DNA of 61,279 nt from Acidobacteria bacterium bin61 (GTDB lineage: Bacteria; Acidobacteriota; Vicinamibacteria; Marinacidobacterales; Marinacidobacteraceae): NCBI GenBank assembly GCA_002238705.1, contig MPMW01000005.1, positions 1 to 61,279 on the forward strand. The letters are read 5' to 3'. Within the stretch, counting starts at the first letter, position 1, and each line of letters opens with the position of its first letter. The notes under the pieces are model-generated. The model was not told the DNA's origin. It searched no databases and saw only the letters and a program-made list of their open reading frames with translations. A program made the position numbers and the translations under genes. Below are positions 50,932 to 59,984 of the stretch, piece by piece.

Positions 50932-52371
50932 TTAGGGCGCACTGAGCCTGCTCCCAACCGGCAGTTCCTGAGTCGGGTCCGCGTCGGCGCCCGCTGGGAT
51001 CGGGCGCCCGGCCGCCCTCGTCCTCCCAGGCTCGAAGAGTTCAGTACACACTTCCTCGTGCCGCCCGAGAATTGCCTCGTGGGCCTGCTGGAATGCCTGC
51101 TCCATCGGTGCGGACTCCAAAGTAGGAGCCGAATTCTGGTAGAGCGAGCGGTCTATCTCCGGCACGAGGAGCCCCCAGGGCCGCGCGTGACACGCGGGTA
51201 TCCCTGAGTCGGGACGGGCCTCCCGGTTCGCGGCCCGGTAGTCACGGACGAGCATCTGACCGACCTCGTTCAGGGACTCCGCGTGGTGGTCGAACGCAGC
51301 GATGAGTTCGCCGACCCGCTTCGCGATGCGAGCCCGCTCAGCGGGTGCCCGCTTGAAGTCGAACACGATGCGCTTGATCTCGTCCAGTGATCGGCTCTTC
51401 GCTTGCCCCATCTCCTCGGCAACCTCTTCGACCTTGCGTTCGTAGCGTTCCCGTGCCTGGATCATGGCGAGGTGACGTTTGCCGTACTCCGGGTAGGCGT
51501 CGTCGAGCTTGTAACCGTCAGCAAAAGCGATCAGGGAAAAGAACAGCCCCATACCGAAGAGGAGCCAGGACTGGGCATCGACTAGGCCGAAGGGATCGGT
51601 GAGCATGCGGTCCACGACCTCGGACTCGATGTTGGCGGCGAGGGCTCCGGAGAGTTCTCGGTAATGCGCCACCGCGAGGTTCAGCACGAGGAGCAAAGCT
51701 CCGTACGTCGCGACCAACAGCAGGGCCAGCGCCTGCCACCAGACGTTGACGTGGTGCAGGTGCCGGCTGAACGGACCGAACAGCCAGAACGCAGGAAGGA
51801 CATTCAGGAGGGCAACCACCACCGCCACCGAGACTCCACCGACGAGGCCCGTTTCCTGACCCACGGCGAGGAAGCTCCCGTTCAACAACGCCTCGATGCC
51901 CAGCACGCCGAACGCCAAGGCCCACATGAAAGTCTTCTTCAGGCCTGTGGGGTACGAGGGCTCCCGGCGGAGCCGGTTGCGCTGCCGGAAGTCGGCGAGG
52001 TCCTCCTTCCGCTTTGTGCGCTCGAACGACGCCTCGTGGAGCGCCAAGCGGCGGGTCTGTCGAATGCCGTCCAACTCGGCCTCCGCCCGTGCTCGGGATG
52101 CGTGGATGTCGACCGGGCCGTAACGGCTGAATTCTTCCGTCTGTTCGAAGTCGCTCTGCGCCTGACGGCGCAACTCGCCGAAGCGGGCGGCCGCATCCTG
52201 AATACGGCCTTCGATGTTGGCGGTGATCCGAGCTTCTTCGGGGTCGTTCGCTGCGTCGAGGGGCGGCCTGCCCAGTTCGCCGGCGTGCCGCCCGAGTTCC
52301 CGCGGATCGAGTTGTCGCGACAGCACCGCCGGATCCACTGGATCGAAGAATGTGTCAGAAGGATGGGGCAC
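50932..52371 (-). CDS. four-helix membrane protein with flanking coiled coils, first gene of the motor-like operon
   Basis: The protein is 479 aa. An N-terminal cytosolic coiled coil (about 45-135) is followed by four transmembrane helices (about 148-170, 175-199, 213-235 and 268-286) with LTDPFGLVDAQSW between helices 3 and 4. A second coiled coil (about 300-385) and a proline-containing tail complete it. I recognise no family. The start is GTG at 52371, with the PuuD-like gene ending 62 bp upstream, so the operon may be read from its own promoter or through from upstream. The vWA-like gene follows after 43 bp. Confidence 0.65.
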   Translation of the reverse strand: MPHPSDTFFDPVDPAVLSRQLDPRELGRHAGELGRPPLDAANDPEEARITANIEGRIQDAAARFGELRRQAQSDFEQTEEFSRYGPVDIHASRARAEAELDGIRQTRRLALHEASFERTKRKEDLADFRQRNRLRREPSYPTGLKKTFMWALAFGVLGIEALLNGSFLAVGQETGLVGGVSVAVVVALLNVLPAFWLFGPFSRHLHHVNVWWQALALLLVATYGALLLVLNLAVAHYRELSGALAANIESEVVDRMLTDPFGLVDAQSWLLFGMGLFFSLIAFADGYKLDDAYPEYGKRHLAMIQARERYERKVEEVAEEMGQAKSRSLDEIKRIVFDFKRAPAERARIAKRVGELIAAFDHHAESLNEVGQMLVRDYRAANREARPDSGIPACHARPWGLLVPEIDRSLYQNSAPTLESAPMEQAFQQAHEAILGRHEEVCTELFEPGRTRAAGRPIPAGADADPTQELPVGSRLSAP

Positions 52372-52433
52372 GGCGATTGCGACGCGTCGGGTCGGCTGGG
52401 CGTGAGTTTCCGGGGATCGGCGTTTCCGGCCTG

Positions 52434-53228
52434 CTACATGCCGGAGACGCGGCCGGCGATCCGGTAGCACTGGAAGATCACGTGCCAGGCAATCGCCACG
52501 ATCACCAGCCAGGCCACCCAGTAGTAGTCGCCGGGGATCCCGAAGTTGCCGCCGAAGAACGGCGTGGCGTGCTCGTTCGCCATCGCCCACAGGAGCGGCA
52601 GCGACATGTAGGTGTTGTGCCTGGACCTGAGGCCGGCGAGCGCCGGGTCGGCGGCGGCCGGAGCCTCGCCGGCCTTTACGGCCGCGATGATCCGCTGCTG
52701 GGCCGGCCAGATCCGGAACCAGACGTTGAACGCCATCATGGTTCCGAACATGGCGCCGGTGTGGATCAGGACCGCCCGCGGCGTGAAGGCGCCGACGTTG
52801 ACGAACAGGAACACCGCGACCGCGAGCAACAGGAAGGAGACGATGGTCGCCGCCCGTACGTTGGACTTCAGCCCGCTATTCCACAACGCGTCATACACGA
52901 AGACCGCCAGGAAGGTGATCAGCACCATGGCGATGGCGCCGCCGCCCCAGCCGTCTCCGGGATCGAACATCAGCCCGCCATGCCAGAAGACAAGGAGGAG
53001 CAACACGACGCCGGTGATCCATGTCCACGCGGCGCCCCAGCGGAACCAGTAGAGGGCGCGCGGCATGAGTTCGGGCACCACCTTCTGCTTCGTGGGTCCG
53101 TCGAGCTTCGCGGCCATCTGACCGTTCACGAAGTTGAAAAAGTAAAGGTGGCCGATCCAGATGATCCCCACGAAGATGTGGAGCCAGCGGAATACGAACG
53201 TGATCCCGTCCATTAGGCCTTCCATCAT
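52434..53228 (-). CDS. PuuD-like urate hydroxylase membrane domain (alternative internal start)
   Basis: From ATG 53228 (SD GGGAGG, nine bases upstream) the product is 264 aa with about seven helices: ITFVFRWLHIFVGIIWIGHLYFFNFVNGQ, then WITGVVLLLLVFWHGGL and HTGAMFGTMMAFNVWFRIWPAQQ. RHNTYMSLPLLWAMANEH is also typical of the PuuD/DUF989 urate oxidase. PuuD carries a C-terminal cytochrome c domain that is absent here, so a partner cytochrome would be needed. Linkage with XdhC and a molybdenum hydroxylase subunit would fit purine oxidation (xanthine to urate to hydroxyisourate). It shares its frame with the entry above. Confidence 0.72.
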   Translation of the reverse strand: MMEGLMDGITFVFRWLHIFVGIIWIGHLYFFNFVNGQMAAKLDGPTKQKVVPELMPRALYWFRWGAAWTWITGVVLLLLVFWHGGLMFDPGDGWGGGAIAMVLITFLAVFVYDALWNSGLKSNVRAATIVSFLLLAVAVFLFVNVGAFTPRAVLIHTGAMFGTMMAFNVWFRIWPAQQRIIAAVKAGEAPAAADPALAGLRSRHNTYMSLPLLWAMANEHATPFFGGNFGIPGDYYWVAWLVIVAIAWHVIFQCYRIAGRVSGM

Positions 53229-54440
53229 GGTGTCTTGCCTCCCTTCTGGGGCATCGGGTGAATTTCCGATTGTATCCGGGGCGAGGCCGGCGAAGGCCAC
53301 CTCCGACCGGTATCCGGTGAGTTCCACGAAGCCGCGACCCGGAGGGAAGCCGGCGGATCCGGAACCGGCGGCTTCGACCCGGACCGCTCCTTCCCAGTAG
53401 GGAATGTCAGGCCCGGCCTGGCCGGCCGGACGGCGGTTTTCCTGGTTCGGGAGGAGCGGGCGGACGACCAGATCGATGTTTTCTCCGGGAACGCGAATCC
53501 GCCACCCCGCCGGGTAGGGACGCGCCCCTTCGTCATCCGATGCGAGATCGGGCGGCATCCAGGTGTCGAGGACGTCAACCTCCGCGCCTCGGACCCTCCT
53601 GCTCATGCCCCCATCCGCATCGCGCAGAGTGCCGTCGGTGTAGGACCGGGATCCGTCGCGGCGCCGCAGCAGGTAGAGCATGAGATCGCGGCCGTCTCCC
53701 AGGTTCAGGCCGAACCAGTCCCACCCGCTCTGATCGGCCCCAAGCCATGTCGAGCCGAATTCCCGATCCATCCAGCCGCTTCCGGCAATTTCCACGCTCG
53801 TGTCGCCGAGTTCGAGCGATCCCGTTACCTCGAGCCGGGGGTGGCCGTAGTAGAAGCTGGCCGACCCGCCCTCCGATTTTGGCGAGTGCCCGGCGTCGCC
53901 GTGGAGCCAGGGGACCTCGGTCGGAACGGCGCTGAGTTCCATCCGGAGTCCCCGTTGGCTATCGGCCGCACCGAAACGGAACCCGCCGTCGCGATACGTC
54001 AGAAACCAGGGGTCCGCCGTCCCGGGCGGCCCCCGCATCCAGGCGATTTCCGGGTGCGGATGGGTCCCGAAACGGGCCAAGCCGGGGACCTCCCGGTGAA
54101 TGGCCTGGGTGAAGACCCGCTGGCCGGTCGCCAGGTCGGCAACCGCGGCGTGCCCCATCGCCACGTAGCCTGTTTCCCAGGGGGAAGGCGCGGCAGAGGG
54201 CGCGGCAAGGGTCAACCCGGTGCGAAACAGGGTGAACTGCCAGGCGAACCGGCGGGAGCCGTCGGCCGCATCGGCGAAACCGACGAAGTACCACCATTCG
54301 GTCCGGTAGCCGGCGTGAGCCCAATGATCGTTCGGGAACTCCCAGGGATAGCCCGGTTCCGCCTGCTGCCATTCCTGCGCCGTGGCCGGCGGGGTGGCCA
54401 GGAGCACGACGGAGAGCGCCAGCCAACCGGAACGGATCAT
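52434..54440 (-). CDS. lipocalin-like (AttH/CrtC-type) exported protein continuing in frame into a PuuD-like membrane domain
   Basis: The frame is 668 aa without a stop. Residues 1-21 are a signal peptide (LALSVVLLATPPATAQ). Residues 25-380 are a lipocalin-like AttH/COG5621 domain: GYRTEWWYFVGFADAADG, RFAWQFTLFRTGL, GSGWMDREFGSTWL, and the terminal VELTGYRSEVAF. About 25 linker residues later a multi-helix PuuD-type domain begins at residue 405. AttH-like proteins normally end near VELTGY and accompany the FtsX/LolD-type ABC genes found directly upstream. A strong GGGAGG sits before the internal ATG 53228, so this may be two genes that lost the separating stop. The start overlaps the permease stop (TGATG). 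Confidence 0.75.
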   Translation of the reverse strand: MIRSGWLALSVVLLATPPATAQEWQQAEPGYPWEFPNDHWAHAGYRTEWWYFVGFADAADGSRRFAWQFTLFRTGLTLAAPSAAPSPWETGYVAMGHAAVADLATGQRVFTQAIHREVPGLARFGTHPHPEIAWMRGPPGTADPWFLTYRDGGFRFGAADSQRGLRMELSAVPTEVPWLHGDAGHSPKSEGGSASFYYGHPRLEVTGSLELGDTSVEIAGSGWMDREFGSTWLGADQSGWDWFGLNLGDGRDLMLYLLRRRDGSRSYTDGTLRDADGGMSRRVRGAEVDVLDTWMPPDLASDDEGARPYPAGWRIRVPGENIDLVVRPLLPNQENRRPAGQAGPDIPYWEGAVRVEAAGSGSAGFPPGRGFVELTGYRSEVAFAGLAPDTIGNSPDAPEGRQDTMMEGLMDGITFVFRWLHIFVGIIWIGHLYFFNFVNGQMAAKLDGPTKQKVVPELMPRALYWFRWGAAWTWITGVVLLLLVFWHGGLMFDPGDGWGGGAIAMVLITFLAVFVYDALWNSGLKSNVRAATIVSFLLLAVAVFLFVNVGAFTPRAVLIHTGAMFGTMMAFNVWFRIWPAQQRIIAAVKAGEAPAAADPALAGLRSRHNTYMSLPLLWAMANEHATPFFGGNFGIPGDYYWVAWLVIVAIAWHVIFQCYRIAGRVSGM

Positions 54441-57010
54441 CAAATCTCCTGGCGGAGGGTGGTCGCATCCATGCGGGAGGCCAGGCGCGCGGGAAGAACG
54501 GCGGCGAGGAGACCCGCCAGCACGACCGCCGCCGCCTGCGCCGCCAGGATTCCCAGCGGCCAATGGAGCGCCAGGGTCCAACCAAACCACACCGGGTTGA
54601 CGACCTCGACCAGCAACAGGGTGAGGACGACCCCCGCACCGCCGCCGATCATCAGCGAAATCCCGACGATCACGAGCGTCCGGCCCAGCAAGCCGGCGGC
54701 GACCTGTCCCCGGCTCGCCCCCAGCGCCCGGTTGAGCGCCAGTTCCGGCGCACGCTCGCGCACCAGGGTCCAGAGGAAGAGTCCCACTCCGAGCGCCGCA
54801 ATCACGAGCGCGAAGACGCGCAGGAGTCCGGTCACCGCCATGGTCTGGTCGAACACGTCGAGCGCCCGTGAACGGAGAGCGGCGTTTTCCACAACATTGG
54901 CACTGAGCCCCAGCGTCCGTTCCAGGCGGCTGGCCGCCGCTGCGCGATCCGACCCCTCCCGGAGGTACAACGCGGCGCCGTGAACGGGCGCCTCCGCTCC
55001 GGGCTCCGGCGGGTAGAGGGAATTCATGAGCGTCCGGTCCAGGAACAGCGCTCCCTGCTCGTTTCCGTAATCCCGATAAACCCCGGCGACCCGGAGCGGA
55101 CGGGCGGTCGTCGCACCGGGAAGCGACAGCGCGGCCCCCGCCTCCAGGTCCAGCCGCCGCGCGAGCGGCTCGGATGCCAGCAGCTCGCCCGCTCGGAATC
55201 CCGTGAGCGCCGCCTCCCGATCTCCGAGAACGGAAAAGCGGTCTCCGGCCGCGGCGAGGGCGGCGTCCACTCCCAACACGGCAATCGGCCTCCCTTCGAG
55301 CCGAATCCGAAGGGCTCGCAGCAGATCACGGTCCCGAACGTCCGGATCCGCGGCGATAACCGCCAGCACCTCGGCGGAGAGCGCTCGCCGCTCGGAGGCG
55401 ATCGAGCGCGCTCCGCCCGCTCCCCCTGCCCGCGACACGTAGATGTCGGCGGCCAGCGTTTCGCCCAGCCAGCCATCGAGGGTTGCCCGGAAGCTCCCGA
55501 TCAGGGAACTCACCCCGACCAGCATGGTCACCGCCACCACCAGCGCCGCCGCCGGTGGTCCCGTGGAGCCGGGCTCCCGGAGCGCGGCGAGGATCCCCCG
55601 GCCGACGGCGGAGTTCTGCCCTGCCCGGAAACCTGATGCCAACCGGATGACCGCGTCCGGGAGGAGCGCGGCCCCGATCAGGAGCGCACCGGCCGCGCCG
55701 AAGCCGCTGCCCGGAAGCGCCGGCCAACTCCCGGGATCGAGAGCCGCCCACACGGCAACCCCGATCAGCGCCGTCCCGGCGAGCGGCGGCCCGAGGCGCC
55801 AGAAACGGCGGCGCGCCGAAGACAGCGAAACCCGTCCCGGGGCGAGCAGAGTCACCGGCGCGCGGGACGCCTCCGCGAATACTTGCGGCGCCGCCCCGGC
55901 CAGCGCTGCCGTCACCGCGACGAGCCCTGCCAGCAGGACGACTTGCGGATCGATCGTCAGGCTCTCGATCCGTTCCAGCAGGTAGAGGTTCGAGATCGTG
56001 GCGCTGACGCGATCCAGCGAAGCGCCGGCAGCCAGGGCGCCCACCGGAATGCCGAGTGCGGCCCCGACGAGCGCCATGAGCAAGACCTCGCCCAGGAGGA
56101 ACACCCCCACGCGCCGGCCCGATGCCCCGAGCGCCCGATAGAGGCCGATCTCCTGACGGCGCGCGGCGAGCGCCGCGCGGACGCTCGCGTACACCAGGAA
56201 CGCCGCCACCAGCAGGCTGACCGCCGAGAGCGCGAGGAGATTCAGCCGGAACGCCGAGAAAAGCTCCGCCCCTTCGGCCCGCAGGGTTCCGCTCGCCTCG
56301 ATCCTGGCTCCGGGAATCCGGGTGGACAGCGCGCTCCGGATCCTCTCGACCTCGAATCCCTCCGCCACCGACACCTCGATCCGGTCAACACCCGCTCGTC
56401 CCCGGAGCGCCTGGGCGTAGGCGAGGTCCACGAAGGCGGACGCGCGTCCGTCCTCGCCGGGATACGTCCCTGCCACCAGCGTGGGCCGCCGGCCCGCGGG
56501 CCCCGCGCCATCCAGGCCGATCCACACCGGATCGAGCGTGCCGACCCCGAGCCGCGCCGCAACCCGCTCCGGCAGGACGATGCCTCCGGAGAAGAAGACC
56601 TCGGAAGCGAGAGTCGCCTGATCTCCTTCTGCACCTGCGAAGTCGAAGGATCCAGAGACGATGTCCACTCCCCACCCGGGGACCGCTGCCTCCTGGTCGG
56701 GAGTTCCCACCCGCAGTCCGGCCAGACGGAGCACGGGCGCGGCGCGCCGAACACCCGGGGTAGCGAGAATGTTCGGCCAGGCGTCGTCCGGAACGCTTCC
56801 CGCTTCCTCCACGAGCCCGGTCACGACGAGATCGGCGCCACCCGATACGACCTCCAGGCTGGCGTCCATGGTTGCGAGCGCCGCCCGGTTCAGGAGCTGT
56901 ACCGACAACACCGCGCCGGCGCCCAGCGCAATGGCCAGGAGGGGGAGTGCACCCAGCGCCGGCGCCGCCCGGAAGCGGGCCGGCGCGGCGCGAAGCAGCA
57001 GCCGGATCAC
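54440..57010 (-). CDS. FtsX-like ABC transporter permease
   Basis: The protein is 856 aa. It is a double-length permease with two FtsX/MacB-type units: an N-terminal anchor helix, a periplasmic MacB-PCD-like domain (about 45-260), three helices, one to two central helices, a second periplasmic domain (about 520-730) and three C-terminal helices (VFALVIAALGVGLFLW and onward). RQEIGLYRALGAS and ERAPELALNRALGAS are the paired coupling-helix motifs. It probably extracts or exports a lipid or lipoprotein with the adjacent ATPase and the lipocalin-like protein, as in AttEFGH-type clusters. It overlaps its neighbours on both sides. Confidence 0.87.
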   Translation of the reverse strand: MIRLLLRAAPARFRAAPALGALPLLAIALGAGAVLSVQLLNRAALATMDASLEVVSGGADLVVTGLVEEAGSVPDDAWPNILATPGVRRAAPVLRLAGLRVGTPDQEAAVPGWGVDIVSGSFDFAGAEGDQATLASEVFFSGGIVLPERVAARLGVGTLDPVWIGLDGAGPAGRRPTLVAGTYPGEDGRASAFVDLAYAQALRGRAGVDRIEVSVAEGFEVERIRSALSTRIPGARIEASGTLRAEGAELFSAFRLNLLALSAVSLLVAAFLVYASVRAALAARRQEIGLYRALGASGRRVGVFLLGEVLLMALVGAALGIPVGALAAGASLDRVSATISNLYLLERIESLTIDPQVVLLAGLVAVTAALAGAAPQVFAEASRAPVTLLAPGRVSLSSARRRFWRLGPPLAGTALIGVAVWAALDPGSWPALPGSGFGAAGALLIGAALLPDAVIRLASGFRAGQNSAVGRGILAALREPGSTGPPAAALVVAVTMLVGVSSLIGSFRATLDGWLGETLAADIYVSRAGGAGGARSIASERRALSAEVLAVIAADPDVRDRDLLRALRIRLEGRPIAVLGVDAALAAAGDRFSVLGDREAALTGFRAGELLASEPLARRLDLEAGAALSLPGATTARPLRVAGVYRDYGNEQGALFLDRTLMNSLYPPEPGAEAPVHGAALYLREGSDRAAAASRLERTLGLSANVVENAALRSRALDVFDQTMAVTGLLRVFALVIAALGVGLFLWTLVRERAPELALNRALGASRGQVAAGLLGRTLVIVGISLMIGGGAGVVLTLLLVEVVNPVWFGWTLALHWPLGILAAQAAAVVLAGLLAAVLPARLASRMDATTLRQEI

Positions 57011-57738
57011 TCGGAGCCGGGAGACGGCGCCGCTCCGTCCACGGTGAGACGGCCGGCGCGCAGCCGGAGCCGCGTGTCCGCGCGGGCGGCAAGCTCGGGA
57101 TCGTGGGTCGCCAGCAGCAGTCCGGCGCCGCGCTCGCGTACCAGGCGGAACAGCAGTTCCGCCACCCGAGTCGCGCCGCGGGCGTCGAGGTTCCCGGTCG
57201 GTTCGTCGGCCAACAGGAGTGCGGGCTGGAGGAGGAGCGCCCGGGCGATCGCCGTCCTCTGCATTTCGCCCCCGGAGAGCCGCCGCGCCGGCTCCCGGGC
57301 CCGGCGCTCCAGACCCACCGCCGAAAGCAGCCGGTCGGCGGCCGCGCCCACCTCCGTGGGCGGCGCGCCGTTATCCGGCACCCGGCTAACGCCGGCAATG
57401 CGGGCCGGCAACAGGACGTTCTCCCGAACACTCAGATAGGGCACGAGATGGAAAAACTGAAACACGAGCCCTACAAAGCGGCCACGGAGGCGGCTGCGTT
57501 CCGAATCGGGGAGGCCGGCCAACTCCTGTCCACCGAGGCGGACGGTCCCATCGCTCGGGGTCTCGATCCCTGCCGCGAGGTGAAGCAGGGTGCTCTTTCC
57601 GCTGCCGGACCGGCCCGCGACGGAGACCGTTTCACCAGCCCGGATCGTCAGGCTGACCGAATCGAGGACCGTCAGTTCCGAGCCGTCCGCCTGGGGATAG
57701 CGCCGGACGACATCGGCCAGCTCCAGGACCGGGCTCAT
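57007..57738 (-). CDS. ABC transporter ATP-binding protein (LolD/MacB type)
   Basis: The protein is 243 aa. Walker A GRSGSGKST (42-50), signature LSGGEMQRTAIARALLLQPALLLADEPTGNLD and the H-loop ATHD are all intact. The GNLD ending of Walker B is typical of LolD/MacB/FtsE-class transporters. It powers the FtsX-like permease next to it. Its start overlaps the XdhC stop and its stop overlaps the permease start, each by 4 nt. Confidence 0.93.
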   Translation of the reverse strand: MSPVLELADVVRRYPQADGSELTVLDSVSLTIRAGETVSVAGRSGSGKSTLLHLAAGIETPSDGTVRLGGQELAGLPDSERSRLRGRFVGLVFQFFHLVPYLSVRENVLLPARIAGVSRVPDNGAPPTEVGAAADRLLSAVGLERRAREPARRLSGGEMQRTAIARALLLQPALLLADEPTGNLDARGATRVAELLFRLVRERGAGLLLATHDPELAARADTRLRLRAGRLTVDGAAPSPGSE

Positions 57739-58748
57739 CCCGACGGCTTCGTGCTTACCCCGTTTCTCGCCGCCACCACCTCGGCCATGACCGCGAGCGC
57801 GATCTGGTCCGGCGTGCGCGCGCCGATCGGGAGCCCGATGGGCGCCGCGATGCGCCGCAGCGCCGCCTCCGAAACGCCTCTTTCCCTGAGCCGCTCCAGA
57901 CGCCGTGCGTGCGTCTTCCGGCTGCCGAGCGCCCCCACATAGAAGGCAGGACTCTCGAGGGCCGCGGCGAGCGCCGGGTCGTCCAGCTTTGGGTCATGGG
58001 TCAGGGTCGCGACCGCGGTGCTCGCGTCGAGCCCGATTCGCTCGAATCCCCGGTCGGGCCAGTCGTTCACGACCTCCACCCCCGGGAAACGCTCGGCGGA
58101 GGCGAATACCGGACGCGGATCACAGATCACCGGGCGATAGCCAACGCGGGCCGCGAGCTCGGAAAGCGTTTGCGCAATGTGGACTCCGCCAACGATGACC
58201 AGCGATTCCGGCGGCAGAATGACGTCGCAGAAGACGGTCCCGTCTTCGGTATCCACCGCCAGGGGCTTCTCGGAAGAGAGCGCGCTCTCCACAACCTCGT
58301 TGAGCGCCGGGGAACCGATGCCGGGGGACCCGGCGACCTTGACCAGGCTGTCACCGAGGTTCGGCCCGGACGTCACCACCGCCAGCCCGACGGGGTCGCG
58401 GCGTTTCATCCCCTCCCGAACCTGGCGCAGCAACTCCCGGTCCGCCCGCTCGACGAAGACCGAGAGCGACCCTCCGCAGGCAAGACCCACTCCCCAGGCC
58501 AGTTCATCGGAGACCGCAAAACGGAGAAGGCGCGGCTCGCCGCTCCTGATGACGTCACGGGCCGCCTGCACCACGCTCGATTCCACGCAGCCGCCACTGA
58601 CCGAGCCGGCGATCCGGCCCTCGCCGTCAATAGTCATCCGGGCGCCCGGCCGCCTGGGTCCCGAGCCCCACGTGTGGACCACGGTGGAGATCGCCAGTGG
58701 ACCCTCCCCGTCGAGCCAGGAGTCCAGAACGGGGGCGACGTCACGCAT
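57735..58748 (-). CDS. XdhC/CoxI-family molybdenum hydroxylase maturation protein
   Basis: The protein is 337 aa. The N-terminal domain (GSGPRRPGARMTIDGEGRIAGSVSGGCVESSV) and the Rossmann C-terminal domain (SLVIVGGVHIAQTLSELAARVGYRPVICDPR; ALGSRKTHARRLERLRERG; PIGLPIGARTPDQIALAVMAEVVAARNG) define the XdhC family. These proteins insert or sulfurate the molybdenum cofactor of xanthine dehydrogenase or CO-dehydrogenase-like enzymes. The CoxE-like gene lies 18 bp upstream, and the FAD subunit further upstream belongs to the same enzyme class. Confidence 0.9.
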   Translation of the reverse strand: MRDVAPVLDSWLDGEGPLAISTVVHTWGSGPRRPGARMTIDGEGRIAGSVSGGCVESSVVQAARDVIRSGEPRLLRFAVSDELAWGVGLACGGSLSVFVERADRELLRQVREGMKRRDPVGLAVVTSGPNLGDSLVKVAGSPGIGSPALNEVVESALSSEKPLAVDTEDGTVFCDVILPPESLVIVGGVHIAQTLSELAARVGYRPVICDPRPVFASAERFPGVEVVNDWPDRGFERIGLDASTAVATLTHDPKLDDPALAAALESPAFYVGALGSRKTHARRLERLRERGVSEAALRRIAAPIGLPIGARTPDQIALAVMAEVVAARNGVSTKPSG

Positions 58749-58766
58749 GGGCTGCTTGGGCCCGGA

Positions 58767-59984
58767 TTATCGTGCGGATGGAGCCGGGGCGGCGGAACGT
58801 CCCACCGGATCCAGCTTCGCCAGGTGCTCGGCCAGCGAGCGCACGCTCGCCAGGTTGTTCACCGGGAGGAAGTCGTGGATGTGGGGAAGCGCGGCGGCCA
58901 TTCCCCGGGTCAGCGGCTTGTAGCCCTCGTCGGAGAGCAGCGGGTTCAGCCAGACCACCCGCCAGGCGAGCCCCCGGAGTCGTTCCATCTCCGAGGCGAC
59001 CAGTACCGGGTCGCCGCGGTCCCACCCGTCGCTCACGAGCAGCACCACCGCGGAAGATGTCGGCAGGCGCCGCGCCCACTCGAGATTGAACCGGTGGAGG
59101 GCCTCGCCGATGCGCGTCCCGCCCGACCAGTCCCGAACGGCTTCCGAAGCCTCCTGCAGGGCCCGGTCCACCCGGCGGTCGGCGAGCTTCCGCGTGATCC
59201 GGGTGAGCCGGGTGGCAAAGACGAACGCTTCCACCCGGCCCGCCGACCCGTGCGAGAGTCCATACAGAAAGTGGAGCAGAATCCGCGCCGTCTGCTCCAT
59301 GGAACCGCTCACATCGGCGAGCACGATGAGCGGTCGTGGCTTCTCCCGGCGGCGACGGCGCTCGAGGCGCACCCATTCCCCGCCCGACCGGAGCCCTTCG
59401 CGGAGAGTGCGGCGAAGATCCAGATTCCGGCTCCTGCCGGGCCGGAACCGCACCACCCGGCGGCGCGCCGCCTTCCACCCGGCGTCCCGGATCAGGGCGC
59501 GAACCTCCCGAAGTTCGTCCTCGTCCAGGTCCGAGAAGTCACGCTGCTCCAGGGACTCGCGGTCGCTCCAGGTGCGGCGCGCGAAGGGGTGCGGCGGCGG
59601 CTCGTCCGGCCCGGCGGCTCCTCCCGGCGCAACCGGCCGGAGAGTCGCCTGCCGGACCGGAGAACGCTGCTTCCGGAGCGTCATCCCCGGAAGCCGCGTC
59701 CGCGTCCACCGCTCGGGAGGCGTCTCCCAGAAGAGCGCGAAGGCGGCGTCGAAGAGTTCGAGATCCTCGCGCCGATGGATGAGCAGCGCCCGCGCGGCGG
59801 CATGGAATTCCTCCCGCCGGAAGACCTCGATGAGCGGGAGCGCCTGCGCGAGGTCCAGCATCCGGGCGGTCGAGACCGGCAGGCCGATCCCCCGCAGGAG
59901 CCGCCCGAAGAGCGTCAGGTTCTGGAGGAGAGGAGGGAGCGCAGGGACGCGCCCCGGGGCCCCGTTCCGGGCGGCGGGGCTCAA
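58767..59984 (-). CDS. CoxE-like vWA domain protein
   Basis: The protein is 405 aa. Its C-terminal half is a vWA domain with a perfect MIDAS start (PLIVLADVSGSMEQT), TRIGEALHRF and LVSDGWDRGDP. The basic middle region (KAARRRVVRFRPGRSRNLDLRRTLREGLRSGG) is characteristic of CoxE. With the MoxR/CoxD-type ATPase it works as a chelatase-like pair that matures the Mo/Cu active site of CoxL-type hydroxylases. The start overlaps the MoxR stop by 4 nt. Confidence 0.9.
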   Translation of the reverse strand: MSPAARNGAPGRVPALPPLLQNLTLFGRLLRGIGLPVSTARMLDLAQALPLIEVFRREEFHAAARALLIHRREDLELFDAAFALFWETPPERWTRTRLPGMTLRKQRSPVRQATLRPVAPGGAAGPDEPPPHPFARRTWSDRESLEQRDFSDLDEDELREVRALIRDAGWKAARRRVVRFRPGRSRNLDLRRTLREGLRSGGEWVRLERRRRREKPRPLIVLADVSGSMEQTARILLHFLYGLSHGSAGRVEAFVFATRLTRITRKLADRRVDRALQEASEAVRDWSGGTRIGEALHRFNLEWARRLPTSSAVVLLVSDGWDRGDPVLVASEMERLRGLAWRVVWLNPLLSDEGYKPLTRGMAAALPHIHDFLPVNNLASVRSLAEHLAKLDPVGRSAAPAPSAR

